This document shows positions 25,141 through 36,835 of a DNA stretch of 64,000 bases, piece by piece. The notes below the pieces were generated by a model. That model ran no database searches, was not told where the DNA came from, and was given only the letters and a program-made list of their open reading frames with translations. Numbering within the stretch: position 1 is the first letter of the stretch; each line of letters starts with the position of its first letter. This DNA comes from Citrus sinensis (Eukaryota > Streptophyta > Magnoliopsida > Sapindales > Rutaceae). The stretch covers positions 18,044,501-18,108,500 of the forward strand of contig NC_068561.1 in the NCBI RefSeq assembly GCF_022201045.2. The letters are read 5' to 3'. The translations under genes were made by a program, and so were the position numbers.

Positions 25141-27262
25141 ATGGCTTCTCTGTTGTCTCCAAATACAATTACACTTCACCAGAAACCAAAAATAATTTGC
25201 TTTTCTCCATTAAAGCCAACTTCCCGGAGCAGCATTTGTCCTTCATCAAAATCAAATCGTTCAAGTAATTCAGGTCGGTGCAATGCGTTTCTGGACAACA
25301 TCCCAGATGATCTTTTGGACCAATCATTGTTTCAATCGCCCATTTTTCAATCCACTTTTGGGCAATTTCAGAGAGCTACTGAAGATTTATCTGATATGCA
25401 GAGGTGGGGGCTTCTGGTTTTTGGTGGGTTAACTTGGATATACTTGACAGCAAGGCCAGGTGTTCTTATAGGTGCCATTGATGCATACCTTTTCGCTCCT
25501 TTGCAATTGGTTTTTGACAGCTTGATTGGAAGAAGAAACCTGAAGAGGACTGATTTTGTGATAGGAGATAAACTGGGAGAAGGGTCTTTTGGTGTTGTTT
25601 ATTCTGGAGCCATTGTACCAAAGAATGCGGTTGTTGAAGACCGAGGACTGAAAAGAGGAAGAGGAAACGGAAAATCATTAGAGTTGGATGGCAGGTTCAA
25701 GGAAAAGGTCATTCTTAAGAAGGTATTTACATAGTTCTATGATTGATCACAAATAATTTTGGCTTGTGTCTATGAATTCCTTCTCGATTGGGGTTGTGGG
25801 AACCTAATATACTTTTTGATAATGTTAAGCTCTTGCCTATGGGAACACGCAGGTGAAAATTGGAGTCCAGGGGGCGGAAGAATTTGGTGATTATGAGGAA
25901 TGGTTTAATTACAGGCTATCAAGAGCTGCTCCTGAAACATGTGCGGAGTTCCTTGGAAGTTTTGTTGCTGATAAAACAAACTCACTGTTTACTAAAGGTG
26001 GCAAGTGGCTCGTCTGGAAATTTGAGGTACTCATGCAAATTTAGTAAGCATTTCCAATGCCATTTTGAAAATATTTTCTAGCTGCTATTTGCATCATGAC
26101 CAGCTCAACTATATTAATGTGCATGGAGGATATTCATATTTGAGTTTGTGGCTTTTTCTATCCTGATAGATTTTTACTTCCTTGATTAAGTGAACTTTGT
26201 TCCTACATGCTTGCATATAAGTTCAGAGGTCTGAATTTATGTTCCCTCCACTAATTGTAGGGATGTGCATGTACAGGGAAATCAAACTCTTGCTGATTAC
26301 ATGAAAGATCGCACCTTCCCTTTTAACTTAGAGACTTACATGTTTGGGCGTGTCTTAGAAGGTGAAGATTCTACAAAACGGAGTGCATTAATCATCAAGC
26401 AAATACTACGCCAGATTATTACTTCGCTTAAGAAAATCCATGACACGGGCATTGTTCACCGGGATGTAAAGCCAGCCAACTTAGTGCTGACAAAGAGGGG
26501 CCAGATCAAGCTCATAGATTTTGGAGCAGCAACAGATCTTCGGATTGGTAAAAATTATGTACCCAACCGTACACTGCTTGATCCTGATTATTGTCCTCCG
26601 GAATTATATGTACTTCCGGAAGAAACACCAAGTCCTCCTCCAGAGCCCATTGCTGCTTTACTCTCTCCAATTCTGTGGCAGGTATCTAATAACTGCACAT
26701 TGAATAATGATTGAATTTGTCCAATCTCAACCTTCTTTGTGTGTTTTGAATAATCCCATTAAATCCTGTTTATATTCAGATGATGACTTAACTTAGCTCA
26801 CTTTCAGTCTGCAAGCAAACCATCTAAGTGACAAAATGCGTTTTCGTTTACAAACCACTGTACATTCTGTATGTGTGTTGATGCACTAAATTGAGTTTGT
26901 AATGATTGTTGCAGCTGAACAGCCCTGATCTGTTTGACATGTACTCTGCTGGGATTGTACTCTTGCAAATGGCCATACCAACCTTAAGGTCTATTTCAGG
27001 CTTAAAGAATTTCAATATGGAAATAAAGACAGCTCAATACGACTTGAATAAATGGAGAGAGTACACTCGATTGAGGTCAGACTTCACCATTCTTGATCTT
27101 GACTCGGGTAGAGGTTGGGATCTAGCGACAAAGCTTATTTCAGAGCGAGGCTTCCTTAGAAGGGGACGTCTATCAGCTGCTGCTGCTTTGAGGCATCCTT
27201 ATTTCTTGTTGGGCGGTGACCAGGCAGCCGCAGTTCTTTCAAGACTAAGCTTAACCAAGTAG
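25141..27262 (+). CDS. STN8: Chloroplast thylakoid Ser/Thr kinase STN8
   Basis: Phosphorylates photosystem II core proteins (D1, D2, CP43, PsbH) in the thylakoid, aiding repair and grana remodelling. Four exons (25141-25722, 25853-26026, 26277-26681, 26915-27262) give 502 residues; Arabidopsis STN8 has 495. Residues 1-~50 are Ser/Thr-rich and basic, a transit peptide. One membrane segment follows near WGLLVFGGLTWIYLTARPG. The kinase domain begins DFVIGDKLGEGSFGVVYSG, with a lysine in VILKKV, catalytic loop HRDVKPANLVL and IDFGAATDL. RTLLDPDYCPPELY and PEPIAALLSPILWQ are STN7/8 hallmarks. The protein lacks the long STN7 carboxy tail and its amino end differs from STN7, which decides STN8. All splice junctions keep frame. 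A 31-bp tandem duplication lies 3' of the gene (27577-27638). Confidence 0.95.
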
Positions 27263-28399
27263 TGGAATCTTGGCCGATGTGAGTATGTGGTTCTAACAAA
27301 TCTGCTTTGCATTTTTCAGTGTTTTATAGCTTAATTTGCTAGATTTCAAAGGACGCATTTTCAATATGATGAACATGTTTTTTGATAGGTTTCAGGACAT
27401 ATTCTCAAAACAACATGTTCATCATATGCAGAATGAGAATAGCTACATATTTGGTAATATGAAGGGGATGCTCAAAAAAGAAAGTTCTGAGGGGTCAATT
27501 GCATTGGTGGGTATTTTTTGTTGTTTTCTTCAGTGACCTTTTCTTCTGTCAATCCTCATCAGTTAAGCTGAGTGAATATACTGCTCAGACGCTTGAAATT
27601 ATCAGATTATACTGCTCAAACGCTTCAAATTATCAGATAAAACAGTTGTTTATGTATTTTTTTACACTCGGGACAGAATGAAGAAAGAAGTCGCTGATAT
27701 TGCTACTTCAGTAGATGATCTAGGTATGCATCCACCTATTTCTGCAGAAATACTTTCATTCTGTAGGCACATTTGGTGCCAATACACGAGGTGACATCCA
27801 ATATTTTTTCAGGAACTGAATATATCAAAGTTCACTCTTTTTTCCCCTGTGATTAAAATTTTCATTTAATTTTCTCCTCTCTAAACCATGTAAACTTGCT
27901 ATGTGTTTCAGTTAGCACCACCAGTCCCTAAGCCATTTCAGTGACAGGGCTATGATAAAACTGAAGTTGCGTACACAAGATTACAGTCAAACATTCCAAT
28001 TCTGATTCGCATATCTGTGTTTCTGAGATTTCTTTGATTAGCATCAGCAATCAGGGATCTAATATATTGAAATTATTGTTCGATAATGTATCCTTCGTAT
28101 GCTTTTCCATCTTTTACAGAAACTCGTACTATTATCTCTTAAATTTATTGCTTAATTATGTTACAAGTTCTACAAGACATGATCCCAACAATTTTCCTAA
28201 TTCTATATTAATCATTGGCTGAAAAATTCTTGAATGTGCATGCATGTAACAGTTTTGGTGTGGACGCATCTCTGTTTCCCTGTCATTAGTCTACCAAACA
28301 AAGAACCTGTGAACTGTGTCATGTGTTGCAAGCAAATCAAATGGTTTAGAAAACTGCAAAAAGGAGGTGAATAAAAGTAAAGAGTCTCTATATTGTACA
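27263..28399. other. Downstream region of STN8 with a 31-bp tandem duplication
   Basis: 3' UTR and spacer. TATACTGCTC... occurs twice head to tail at 27577 and 27608 (two mismatches in 31). No other gene signal seen. Confidence 0.5.
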
Positions 28400-30184
28400 T
28401 ACTTATGATGAACATCTTAGAAACAACTATAATTACAGCAAGTATACCAAAAGTGGCAATCCCTTGCCCCAAAAGTGCGCAGCAAATGGATGGAAAAGTT
28501 GCAAATCCCTGATGGTTTTATTCTCATTAAGGTTACATAGAAAAATGCATGGTCTTCTTCAATAATATTTGCAGCACAATATCTGAAAAAAATGAACCAC
28601 ATATTACAACACAATTCGATGTACTTGCAAAATATGTTGCCAGTGTGCATACAGTGACGAGGGTGAACCATAAAGCTTCCCTTTTCGGAAGCTTTCTTAC
28701 AGCCACAGGACATAAAGACAAAAGTTAATGAATTTATCAGCTGAATAGTTCGTTAGCTTGCTGGCAGCAGGCATGGCTAGTGATATAGACGATCTTAATT
28801 CTTCAATGCCTGATGATAATAGAGACTAATGTTCATTTGCATATTATTGATGCTAACGACTATCTTTGACTAAGAGGATACTGCCAACAAACAAAAACTA
28901 AGTGGGTAATAAAGCCCAATCAAGTGTTAACAAACATTAACAAGAAGGCAGATCACTAATTCAGCGTATTATAGAAACACTGCCCGGGTTTTACAGATTG
29001 ATCCTTTGACAAATCCAGTCTACCATGAAGATTAAATCTGCACATCTTGACAAACATCTTAGAAACAGCTACAATTGCAGCAACTGCACCGAAGATGGCA
29101 GTTACTTGCTCTGCGAGTGTGCTGTAGCCAATATAGGAAAAACCGGATAGACCTGATTGTTTTGGCCCCCATAAGATTACAGCAGAGAGTGAGTAGTCTC
29201 CTCCAATACCAAAACCAAGCCAAAATTTGAAGAAGATGGACCATATCAGCACACAATTCCTGATGTATTTATGCAATAAGTATGTCAGTAATGCGCACCC
29301 AGTGAGAAGAGTGATACCATAAAGCTTTTTTCCTAGTTCTTGTAAGAGCCACCCAAGGTAAAGCCATAAACGAGTTGACTCTGTCATTAGTAGCTGAAAA
29401 CATGGTGTTCTTCCTAGCCGTGGCATGGCTTTTAACTATTCAATGGAAGAAAGAATAATGATCACAATGGCTATTATAAAAAGTTTGGTGGTTGCTGCAT
29501 GACAACCTAAATATTGTAGTTGTTAATGGTTAAATTTGACAAAGAGCTTACCACCAAATAATACGGCCAGGGAATGAACTTAGTGATTAGTGATGAACGG
29601 ACAAACCAAGAAGAAAATTTTGGCTTGCTATTTGCATTCATAAGAAACCAAAAAAGAGGAATGGAACTTAAGAATCTTCACAACATTTACTGAACAGAGT
29701 TCTACTCTTGTTCTATTCCACACATCAAACAGTTAATTAATTGGATTCTATCAAGTCCACTACAATGAGATGGCATCCTGCCAATGATGGGGTATCTAGT
29801 ACTCAAAAGAAAATCTGACTAATTATTACAATAGCCGAAACTGAATTATTGAAACCACACAGGTAATCTAGAAGTCTGTAACCGTGCAGCTGCCAGATAA
29901 AATGCTATGGAGTTCCTTTAGAGGTGGTCTTCTTCTGATGGTTACTCCAAAGCTTCAGAAGTAACCTCCCTCCGACACCCAAGCCAGATGCTGAAGAAGA
30001 GCAACAGTACTATCACACAGTCAAAACTATAATTGTACGATATTTTTGTTTCTGTCGCACACCAAGTGACAAGAGCAACCCATAAAGCCTCCTGTTTCCA
30101 AGCCACTGTAAGCCAAGCAAGGAAGAAAGAACAATGGTTTTGGGACTCGATGAATTTCATGGCAGTGTTGGGTTTAGTGGTCAC
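28400..30184 (-). pseudogene. Three decayed PHT1 phosphate-transporter fragments in tandem
   Basis: PHT1 proteins are H+/phosphate symporters of the plasma membrane. The best fragment (29430-29020) reads GKKLYGITL, then FFKFWLGFGIGGDYSLSAVI, the PHT1 signature around membrane helices 3-4, then a stretch like the GFGILAGG helix. A second (28720-28400) has KLPKREALWFTLVT and TFGILAVIIVVSKMF. A third (30150-29940) has KQEALWVALVTW and IWLGC. All cover the same part of the protein, roughly residues 100-200 of ~530, and each is broken by frameshifts and stops. No start, PHT1 carboxy end or other helices are present. Repetition of one partial segment suggests that an already truncated copy was duplicated in tandem. 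Not functional. Confidence 0.78.
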
Positions 30185-30724
30185 GGTTCGGAATGTCTGT
30201 TTATATTGAAAATGGGAGAGTTGGTTTCATGTCTGAAGTTTAGGGCTGATAAGGATTTTCAAATCAGACGTTCTGATAAAAAGGCTTGGTATTTGTTTGT
30301 GCTTGAGAGATGGCTGTTGATCTGATCATAGACTGTTAACATTAGATCAAAAATAGGGAGTCAATGTGAAAACTTCATTCTTTCACAATTCATTGCACGA
30401 AGGAAATGAGGGTCATAGTTTATGCATTGCAATGGTGACATAAGTTCATAGAAGCTGCTCCACAGACAAACATTTAGCCATCGACTTTGATTAGTATGTT
30501 ACAAAAACTTAAGTACAAGCTACCAGTTACTATGTTTATTCTACTCAGGACCACCAAAATCTATGGTAGGAGAAAATAGAGCTTGGCTGAAGAGGTTTCT
30601 GGATTTGTAGCTAAACACTCAAAACCTTGACCCACAAGCAGTTATAAACATCTATGAAAACAATCCATGAGTGCTTTATCATCAAAACATGTCAAGAATA
30701 TTCTTCTTTACTGACAGAGTTTCA
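30185..30724. other. Spacer between PHT1 fragments and the F-box array
   Basis: Nothing recognisable. The last ~200 bases resemble 3' downstream sequence of the F-box copies (aacatgtcaag... also occurs near 36730). Confidence 0.35.
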
Positions 30725-32092
30725 CTAGAGATCTTGAGAGAAAACTCTCAAAAGAATTGAACTTGACAAGTCAAACATCAATAATTTTTGGCAAAGATCT
30801 TTTGTGGAAGCACTTTCCTTGCATCTGATGATCATCCTTTTCAAAACTTTACTGTTCTTCAACAAGTACTTGACTGGCTTCAGTTCATCTTCCTTTTCTT
30901 CATATCCCTGAACTTCAATTTGCTTGACATGTAACCGTAAACAACGTGGCACACGCTGCGGTTTATTCCACCCAATATGTCAAACCCTACTCTGATTACT
31001 AAGAAAACAAACATCAGAAAACAATTAAGTACCATTTCTTTCAAAAGTTCATCTCATCCTCATCTTCTCCAAAACAAAAGCTTTTAGTTTAGGCATACTA
31101 CTGAGGATGATGGAAAGAAATCACCATCCAGATTCTCCAACCACCAGTTCCAATAAATTCAAATTGGAAAATGTAGTGTTAAAACTAAAAAAAGAGGGTT
31201 TTCTTGTTATGTTTAAAATGGGGCATTCTTTTTTTAAATTTAATTCCGGCAATTCCCCTCAATTTGCTAGCAACTTGGCACCACACAAGACACAAGAAGG
31301 GGGGTTAAAAAAAGAAAAAAGACTGAAATTAAAAGAGAGAACGAAAACTGGTTTAAATATATATATATATATATCATTACAAAGTCTTAACTTCACCAAT
31401 GTTTTGCTAGTTAAAATACTTGGAGGCAAACGTAGAGATGCTCTAAGTCTACTATGTTTACTTCTGATATGGACAGAAAGAGTAAAACGGCGAACAGCCT
31501 CCTGAAGACAAAAACATATAATACTAAAATTGTGAATAGCTTTGGATGGGCAAAGAATAAGTAAACAGTCGACAAAGTTCAGGAAGCGAGTCCCGGAAAT
31601 TTCATTGCCCCTGCATATTTCTTTATCATCAAAGCCAAGATTGTAGATTGAAGCTGTAACACCCTAGGCGAATCCCACATCGGCAAAGCACGGGAGAGAT
31701 GCTGGGTTTATAAGGGGTGATCCACACCTTAATTGGCAAGACGCGTTTTGGGGTGTATGAGCGCCCCAAGAACAAATCCGTGCAGGCTTTGTTAAGGCCC
31801 AAAGCGGACAATATCTTGCCAGGTCTGGGTTGGGTCATGACAGAAGCCCAAAGATAGTTCCATCCAGAGCATAAGAAGATGGTGAGAGGATTTGACATAG
31901 AACATCATCAGGTAATCTACTGATTACATTTGATTATTCTTTACTGATGATATCATAAACTGCAATGTTTTTTGAGACAACAAAAGCTATCAAAAAACAC
32001 GTGCTTGCCAAAAAGAGGGAGAGAACCAAGCACAATGTTATCATAAAATAAAGAAGAGAAGTTAAATAAACAAATAATAAGAACCTGATCAG
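30725..32092 (-). pseudogene. F-box/FBD/LRR pseudogene split by a solo LTR
   Basis: Minus-strand relic in the same order as the intact copies. The leader-intron motif (variant, 32081-32092) comes first. Then, at ~31955-31843, comes an amino-end segment matching the F-box region of the gene at 43024-44668 (reading towards SRLP..LL..ILS). The solo LTR interrupts it at 31655-31842, and the segment resumes at ~31650-31400 (homologous to the part just after the F-box). An FBD-domain end at 30952-30725 reads PRCLRLHVKQIEVQGYEEKE and VKYLLKNSKVLKRMIIRCKE. The intervening LRR part is largely lost. F-box proteins select substrates for SCF ubiquitin ligases; this one cannot. Confidence 0.75.
31655..31842. 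mobile_element. Solo LTR (188 bp) with 5-bp target duplication
   Basis: Starts TGTAACACCC and ends GGGTCATGACA, so it has the TG..CA termini of an LTR. GAAGC lies directly outside both ends (31650-31654 and 31843-31847), the 5-bp duplication expected of LTR-element integration. Interior words such as CCCACATCGG and AAAGCGGACAATATC match a short LTR widespread in plants, most likely of the TRIM (terminal-repeat in miniature) class. No internal domain remains, so it formed by recombination between the two LTRs. The perfect target duplication argues for a fairly recent origin. It sits inside an F-box pseudogene. Confidence 0.9.
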
Positions 32093-32845
32093 AATAATGG
32101 AGCTACCTCTGAGACACGGAGGTCTCTATTCTTTTTTCTTTTTTTTCATTCTTTCAATAGGTCGATCCAAATTATGTATGAGTATTTTCTTTTTTTTTTA
32201 AAATTTTTCAAATCATATATGTGAACTATATAATAGGTAATTTAAAAATTAAGTAATTATTTAATATAATCACTCATCTACCAATGAATGACCTGCCGCC
32301 ATGTTATCCAAATTCGAAATGACAAATTTGTGTTCCATGTTGTTTAAAAAATGAAGTTTTTTAAACTAATGTAATATTGTTAGTACTATTTTTCAAAATG
32401 TCTAAAAAAAATTGTTTGAAAGAGAAAAAATTGTGGTTATAGTGATTTCACGTCAATTTAAATGAATACTAATAATGTTAGAATCCTAACTTGAGTCTGG
32501 GTGCCATTCATCACTCGTGTATTAATAAGATTAAATAATTTTATAAAGATGGAGAGTAATAAAGTTCAAACTTAGCTACAATAAACACGTCTTGTATCAA
32601 AAATTAGGAAACACTATTTGATGGCGTTTAAATTTTGTTCTGTTACATGCTTTCTTTCTCAAATATATATATGTTATTTGATGAATTTTATGGGAGGCAT
32701 AATAAGAGGTGAATCGCTGCTCTCAATACTCCGTTTAGGAAGAGCCCTATGGTTAAAGTTAAACAAAGAGTCCAACCTTTTGAGACGACAAAATATTACT
32801 AACGTTAATACAAACTTCAAGGAGAAAACCAAATTACAAACATGT
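32093..32845. other. AT-rich spacer
   Basis: Leader and promoter side of the broken F-box copy to its left, then AT-rich sequence. An open frame at 32618-32881 has no domain. Nothing else seen. Confidence 0.35.
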
Positions 32846-34244
32846 TCAAAAATCAACTTCGAGAGATATAAAATTTCCTGAAAAAGATCTCAAAGTTGAA
32901 AATCTCAAACTCAAAAGGAATTGAACTTCGCAATTGGTGGAGCCTCTTTCAAGCCTTAATAATTCCTGGCGGAGCTTTTTCTTTGGAGCTGAGTTAGTGA
33001 ATACAATCATCATCCTATTCAAACCTTCGCCATTCTTCAACAGGTACTTGACTAGTTCCATTTCATCTTTCTGACCTCCAAAACTCAAAATCTCAATTTT
33101 CTTAACGCGTATCAACAAACATTGGGGCGCACAATGCGGTTCAATCCACTTGAAATTGAAAAATTCTGATTAAAAAGAAAACAAACATCAGACACAACAA
33201 ATTAAGTACAATCAGTTTCTTTCGAAAGTTCATAACCTACTAACCATCCGAAGGACAAATGCTTCTAATTTAGGCATGGTAGTAAGGTTGAAATGACGGA
33301 ATTGCCATCCAGATTTTGCCACCTCCACTGCAGTTGAGGAGCTTTCATGTTGAAAAAGACAGCAAATTAAATTCAATAGAGTAGAAATAGAACAAGCAGT
33401 TACTAAATGTCCTTGAAATTAGAACCTACACTGTCAAATCTTTGACATATATATTTGGAATGTGATTCTGATTCATTCATAATGCTCTAACAACTACTTG
33501 GTGCTCATTCCAAGAGACCCACCGTATCCAGTTTTTTAACGTTAACCTCCTTAGAGTAGCGGATGAAATGTTAAAGTTGGCCAGTGTTTCATAACATTCA
33601 TAATCCATATCTGCCGCTACTGACAAATCTTACAGCATGGGACAATTACAAAAGAGTCTCTCACTCAGGTTCTTATTAGTAGGGTATATTAAAACATCAA
33701 GAATTTTGACACTTGGAAAACAAATTCCAGGGGGAGGTGCCTTGATAAAAAATCTCAAATCCAGTTTGAGATTTTCTAGTGTTTTTGAAGTGTAAATGCT
33801 CTCAGGCAACTCAATTCCCCCAAAATTCAAATTGTCAAGTTTTGGTCGACAGTCATTATAAATTTTAAGTTCCAACTCACGGACATTACGGCTTATTGCA
33901 GAGGAAACCCAGAACTTCAACTGAGACAAATTGTAGCGAGTAATACTGCTAAGAGAAAACCTGTTAATTGCAGAATCAGAAAGAAGCAACGCCATATTTA
34001 CAGACTTCTCAAAACTATTCCAACTATCATCAGTCATAATCCGAGCCTGGTCAAAGCAAAGATTGGGAAGTGAAGTCCAAACACACTTCCATCTTGAAGA
34101 TAGAATACAAGTTGCCACAGCATATTTGAAGGGTAGAAACGAGAGAATGTTGCAGAGGATTCCATCAGGTAAACTACTGATCCTATCTTCTTTATCTTGA
34201 TTCCCCGCTCTAAGTAATTTGGAATGTGATTCTGATTCATTCAT
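32846..34244 (-). pseudogene. F-box/FBD/LRR gene copy, broken
   Basis: The first exon reads from the ATG at 34244 (MNESESHSKLL). The F-box DRISSLPDGILCNILSFLP starts at ~residue 19, then ATCILSSRWKCVWTSLP and LRR-like repeats (LELKIY..., LPESIYTSKTLENLKLDL). An in-frame TAA at 33630-33632 replaces the usual Glu after CPML. The frame then continues as DLSVAADMDYECYETL to RRLTL before it jumps at ~33490 into a second copy of the gene's own first 27 or so coding bases. A later piece (33350-33240) reads VEVAKSGWQFRHFNL. The FBD exon (33118-32846) reads CLLIRVKKIEILSFGGQKDE, with an abnormal tail past the usual VEFL-type end. An expressed truncated 200-residue F-box protein is possible, but the full protein is not. 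Confidence 0.75.
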
Positions 34245-36835
34245 AATGAAAATTCTCAAACAACCTGACAAATATAAAATTAGTGTTAAACTCAAAACTG
34301 AAACAAAGGGTTTGATGGGTTTAATCTTTATATCCTAAAAATCGGTTCTTCATAAATTGCGATTTGTTCGCTAAGTAACTCATGATGGAAACTACAACAG
34401 AGAAAGGACAATGTGGGTTACTCTATATTACATTAACTCGCCATAACTAGCTAATACGATTTATTATCTTTTCTTTTCATCAATTTGTAAGTAACTAGGC
34501 ACAAGATTAATATACTAGATCATAGGGTAGAGTTGAAAAGAGTAACGAACCTTGTTAAAATAAAATAAAAAGAGACAATCCGTTACTCCCAATCATAAGA
34601 AGCAGCGAAAGACAAGAGCTCTTACAGACGATTCAAATTTCAACCCAATTCCTCGGTTACTGCACTGGAGAGTGGGGAACTAGAGAAGAAAACGCAGCAG
34701 TAGCACCAGAAACGCACCGTTTTTATTTTGCTTGCCATTTGCCAATGACAAAATTTAAAATAAATATAAAAAGCATTTATCTGAGCTTATGGGAATACTT
34801 TTTTTTTTTTTATACACTGATATATTATAATTAAAATTTTAATTATATTTATGATCAATATTTTCTATGATAATTTTATTATGACAAGTTTTACCCTCAC
34901 ATAATACTAAAAGAATGTATATTCTACCCAAATTATGGGGGAGTATCATTTAATAAAATAAAATATGTTCCTTTTAATATCTTTAATAATTTTTTAATCG
35001 ATTGATTGGGTAACCATGCGATCCATTTGATATTTTTAAAAGTTTTTTAATGAATTAATTGGGTAACCATGGGATTGGGTTGGGTTGACTGACATGAGGT
35101 CATAAAACCCAATCAATCTAATCTAAAATAATAAAAATGAGGATTAACTGTTTGAATTTGATCTAGACAATGAGGTGGGGATGTCTACTTCATTCCCCAC
35201 TTGTTAAAAATTTTGCCTCCATTTCATATTCCATTCCTTAATAGATTTTAGCAGTGGTGGGAATAGAGAATCCTCGTGTGGGGAATGTTTTCTTCATTCT
35301 CATCTTATTTTTTATTTACTTATTTTATAGTATGTATAAATATATAATTTCAACAAATTAAAAATTAAAGACTTAAATAAAATTATCATCATATTATAAA
35401 GGATATAAATTATTTAAAAAAACTCCAAAAGTTTGAAACAATATTTTAAAATGATATTGACTAAAAAATGTTTGAAGAAAACAACACTTTAAAAGAGAAA
35501 AAACATAATAATGTTTTAATGTTTTAATATTGAATAAGAATTATATTTTAAGGTTTTTTTTAGTTAATCCTATTTATATTAGGTAAAAATAATAAAAAAA
35601 TTATTAATCAACATTGTAATTGATAAAATAAAAATTATTGAATAAAAATTAAAAAATATTTATATATAATCGGAATTACAGTGAGGGTGAGGTGGAGAAT
35701 TCAAAATCAAACCTTACCCCATTAAGAATTTGATAACTATTTTTCCTCTACTCTCCACCTCATTCTCCAAAAATTATTCAAAATTTACCCTATTTGAAAT
35801 GGGTACAGAGGATTTTACCATCCCTAAATTTTGATCTCTGAGAAATAAAAGAAAAGATAGATAACTTGGACTATTCTGTTTTATTATACTCACTGAAGAT
35901 AGCTAATAAATTTCTCTTCCTCTCATTAATCTTCCCAAATTTCGCTTTCATATCATAGGCAGCAATAAAGCACAAGAATAAGAAAATTACTAAGAGAGAG
36001 AAAAGAAAAAGAACCTGATTAGGCAAATAAGCAAACATGATACTTCCAAGCCAAAACCTCTAAGAAGCAAGAGACTAGAAGATACACTTTGCTAACAAAT
36101 CTTTGGTTCAATTGAACACATCCAACCACAAATGTACCAAAATTTATGTGAAATAACAATTACAAATGGGAGGTTGGCTTGTTTGAAAGAACTTGTGTGT
36201 TTTTGAAATGGTGTCAACAATTCGCACAATAACCCAGCCCAGAACATGAGGATTTGTTGGATATTAATGCCAATAGTAATAATAAAAATTTAATAAAAAA
36301 AAATTAAAGTGAAGATAATATTCATTTAGGTTGAACATTTACTTCTATATGGGAGACTGAGCCGCAATATTTTTCTGACTGCAATTGAGACTTGAAGAGA
36401 ATTCCATGAGTCCATTTAATAGAAACTTCACAAGCAGATTGCCAAAAAAGGCAGTGCATTTCTCATTGACTGTGTTAGCAAAATCCCCGTCCATTCCATG
36501 GGATTGGACCTTTTAAGTGCCCTGTTAGTCAATCAACCCACTTAATTCCTAATTTGAGTCAATTGTTTACCCTTGCATGAAATTGTTCCACAATGTTTAT
36601 TCTAGTTTCCAGACATCACAGTTTATGTAAATGAATTGTTAATATAAATTCATAAAAGCCGCTCTGCATATAAAGAATAAGACAATGTACTTGCATCACA
36701 AAAAACACAAAGTATCTCATCCTGAAACCATGTCAAGCATATTCTGCAATTGAGTTATCAACAAAGCTAATATGCATATTTACACACATGATGCAAAAAC
36801 CCCCCACAAAACCCAAACTCGTGATGTGAAAACTC
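34245..36835. other. AT-rich spacer with an orphan F-box leader remnant at 36012-36090
   Basis: The first ~400 bases are promoter and leader of the broken copy. 34790-35900 is very AT-rich with no supported gene. At 36012-36023 the sequence GAACCTGATTAG and ~70 flanking bases match the leader of the intact F-box genes, yet no coding exons follow on the minus strand: a relic of a lost copy. Past 36160 it is downstream DNA of the next gene. Confidence 0.5.

Noticed and set aside
30134-30325. Plus-strand frame next to the PHT1 fragments
   Set aside because: Overlaps the minus-strand relic and has no domain.
34790-35900. Possible AT-rich transposon between F-box copies
   Set aside because: Some loosely inverted words (AATGAGGTGGGGATG and CTCCACCTCATTC), but no consistent termini or target duplication.
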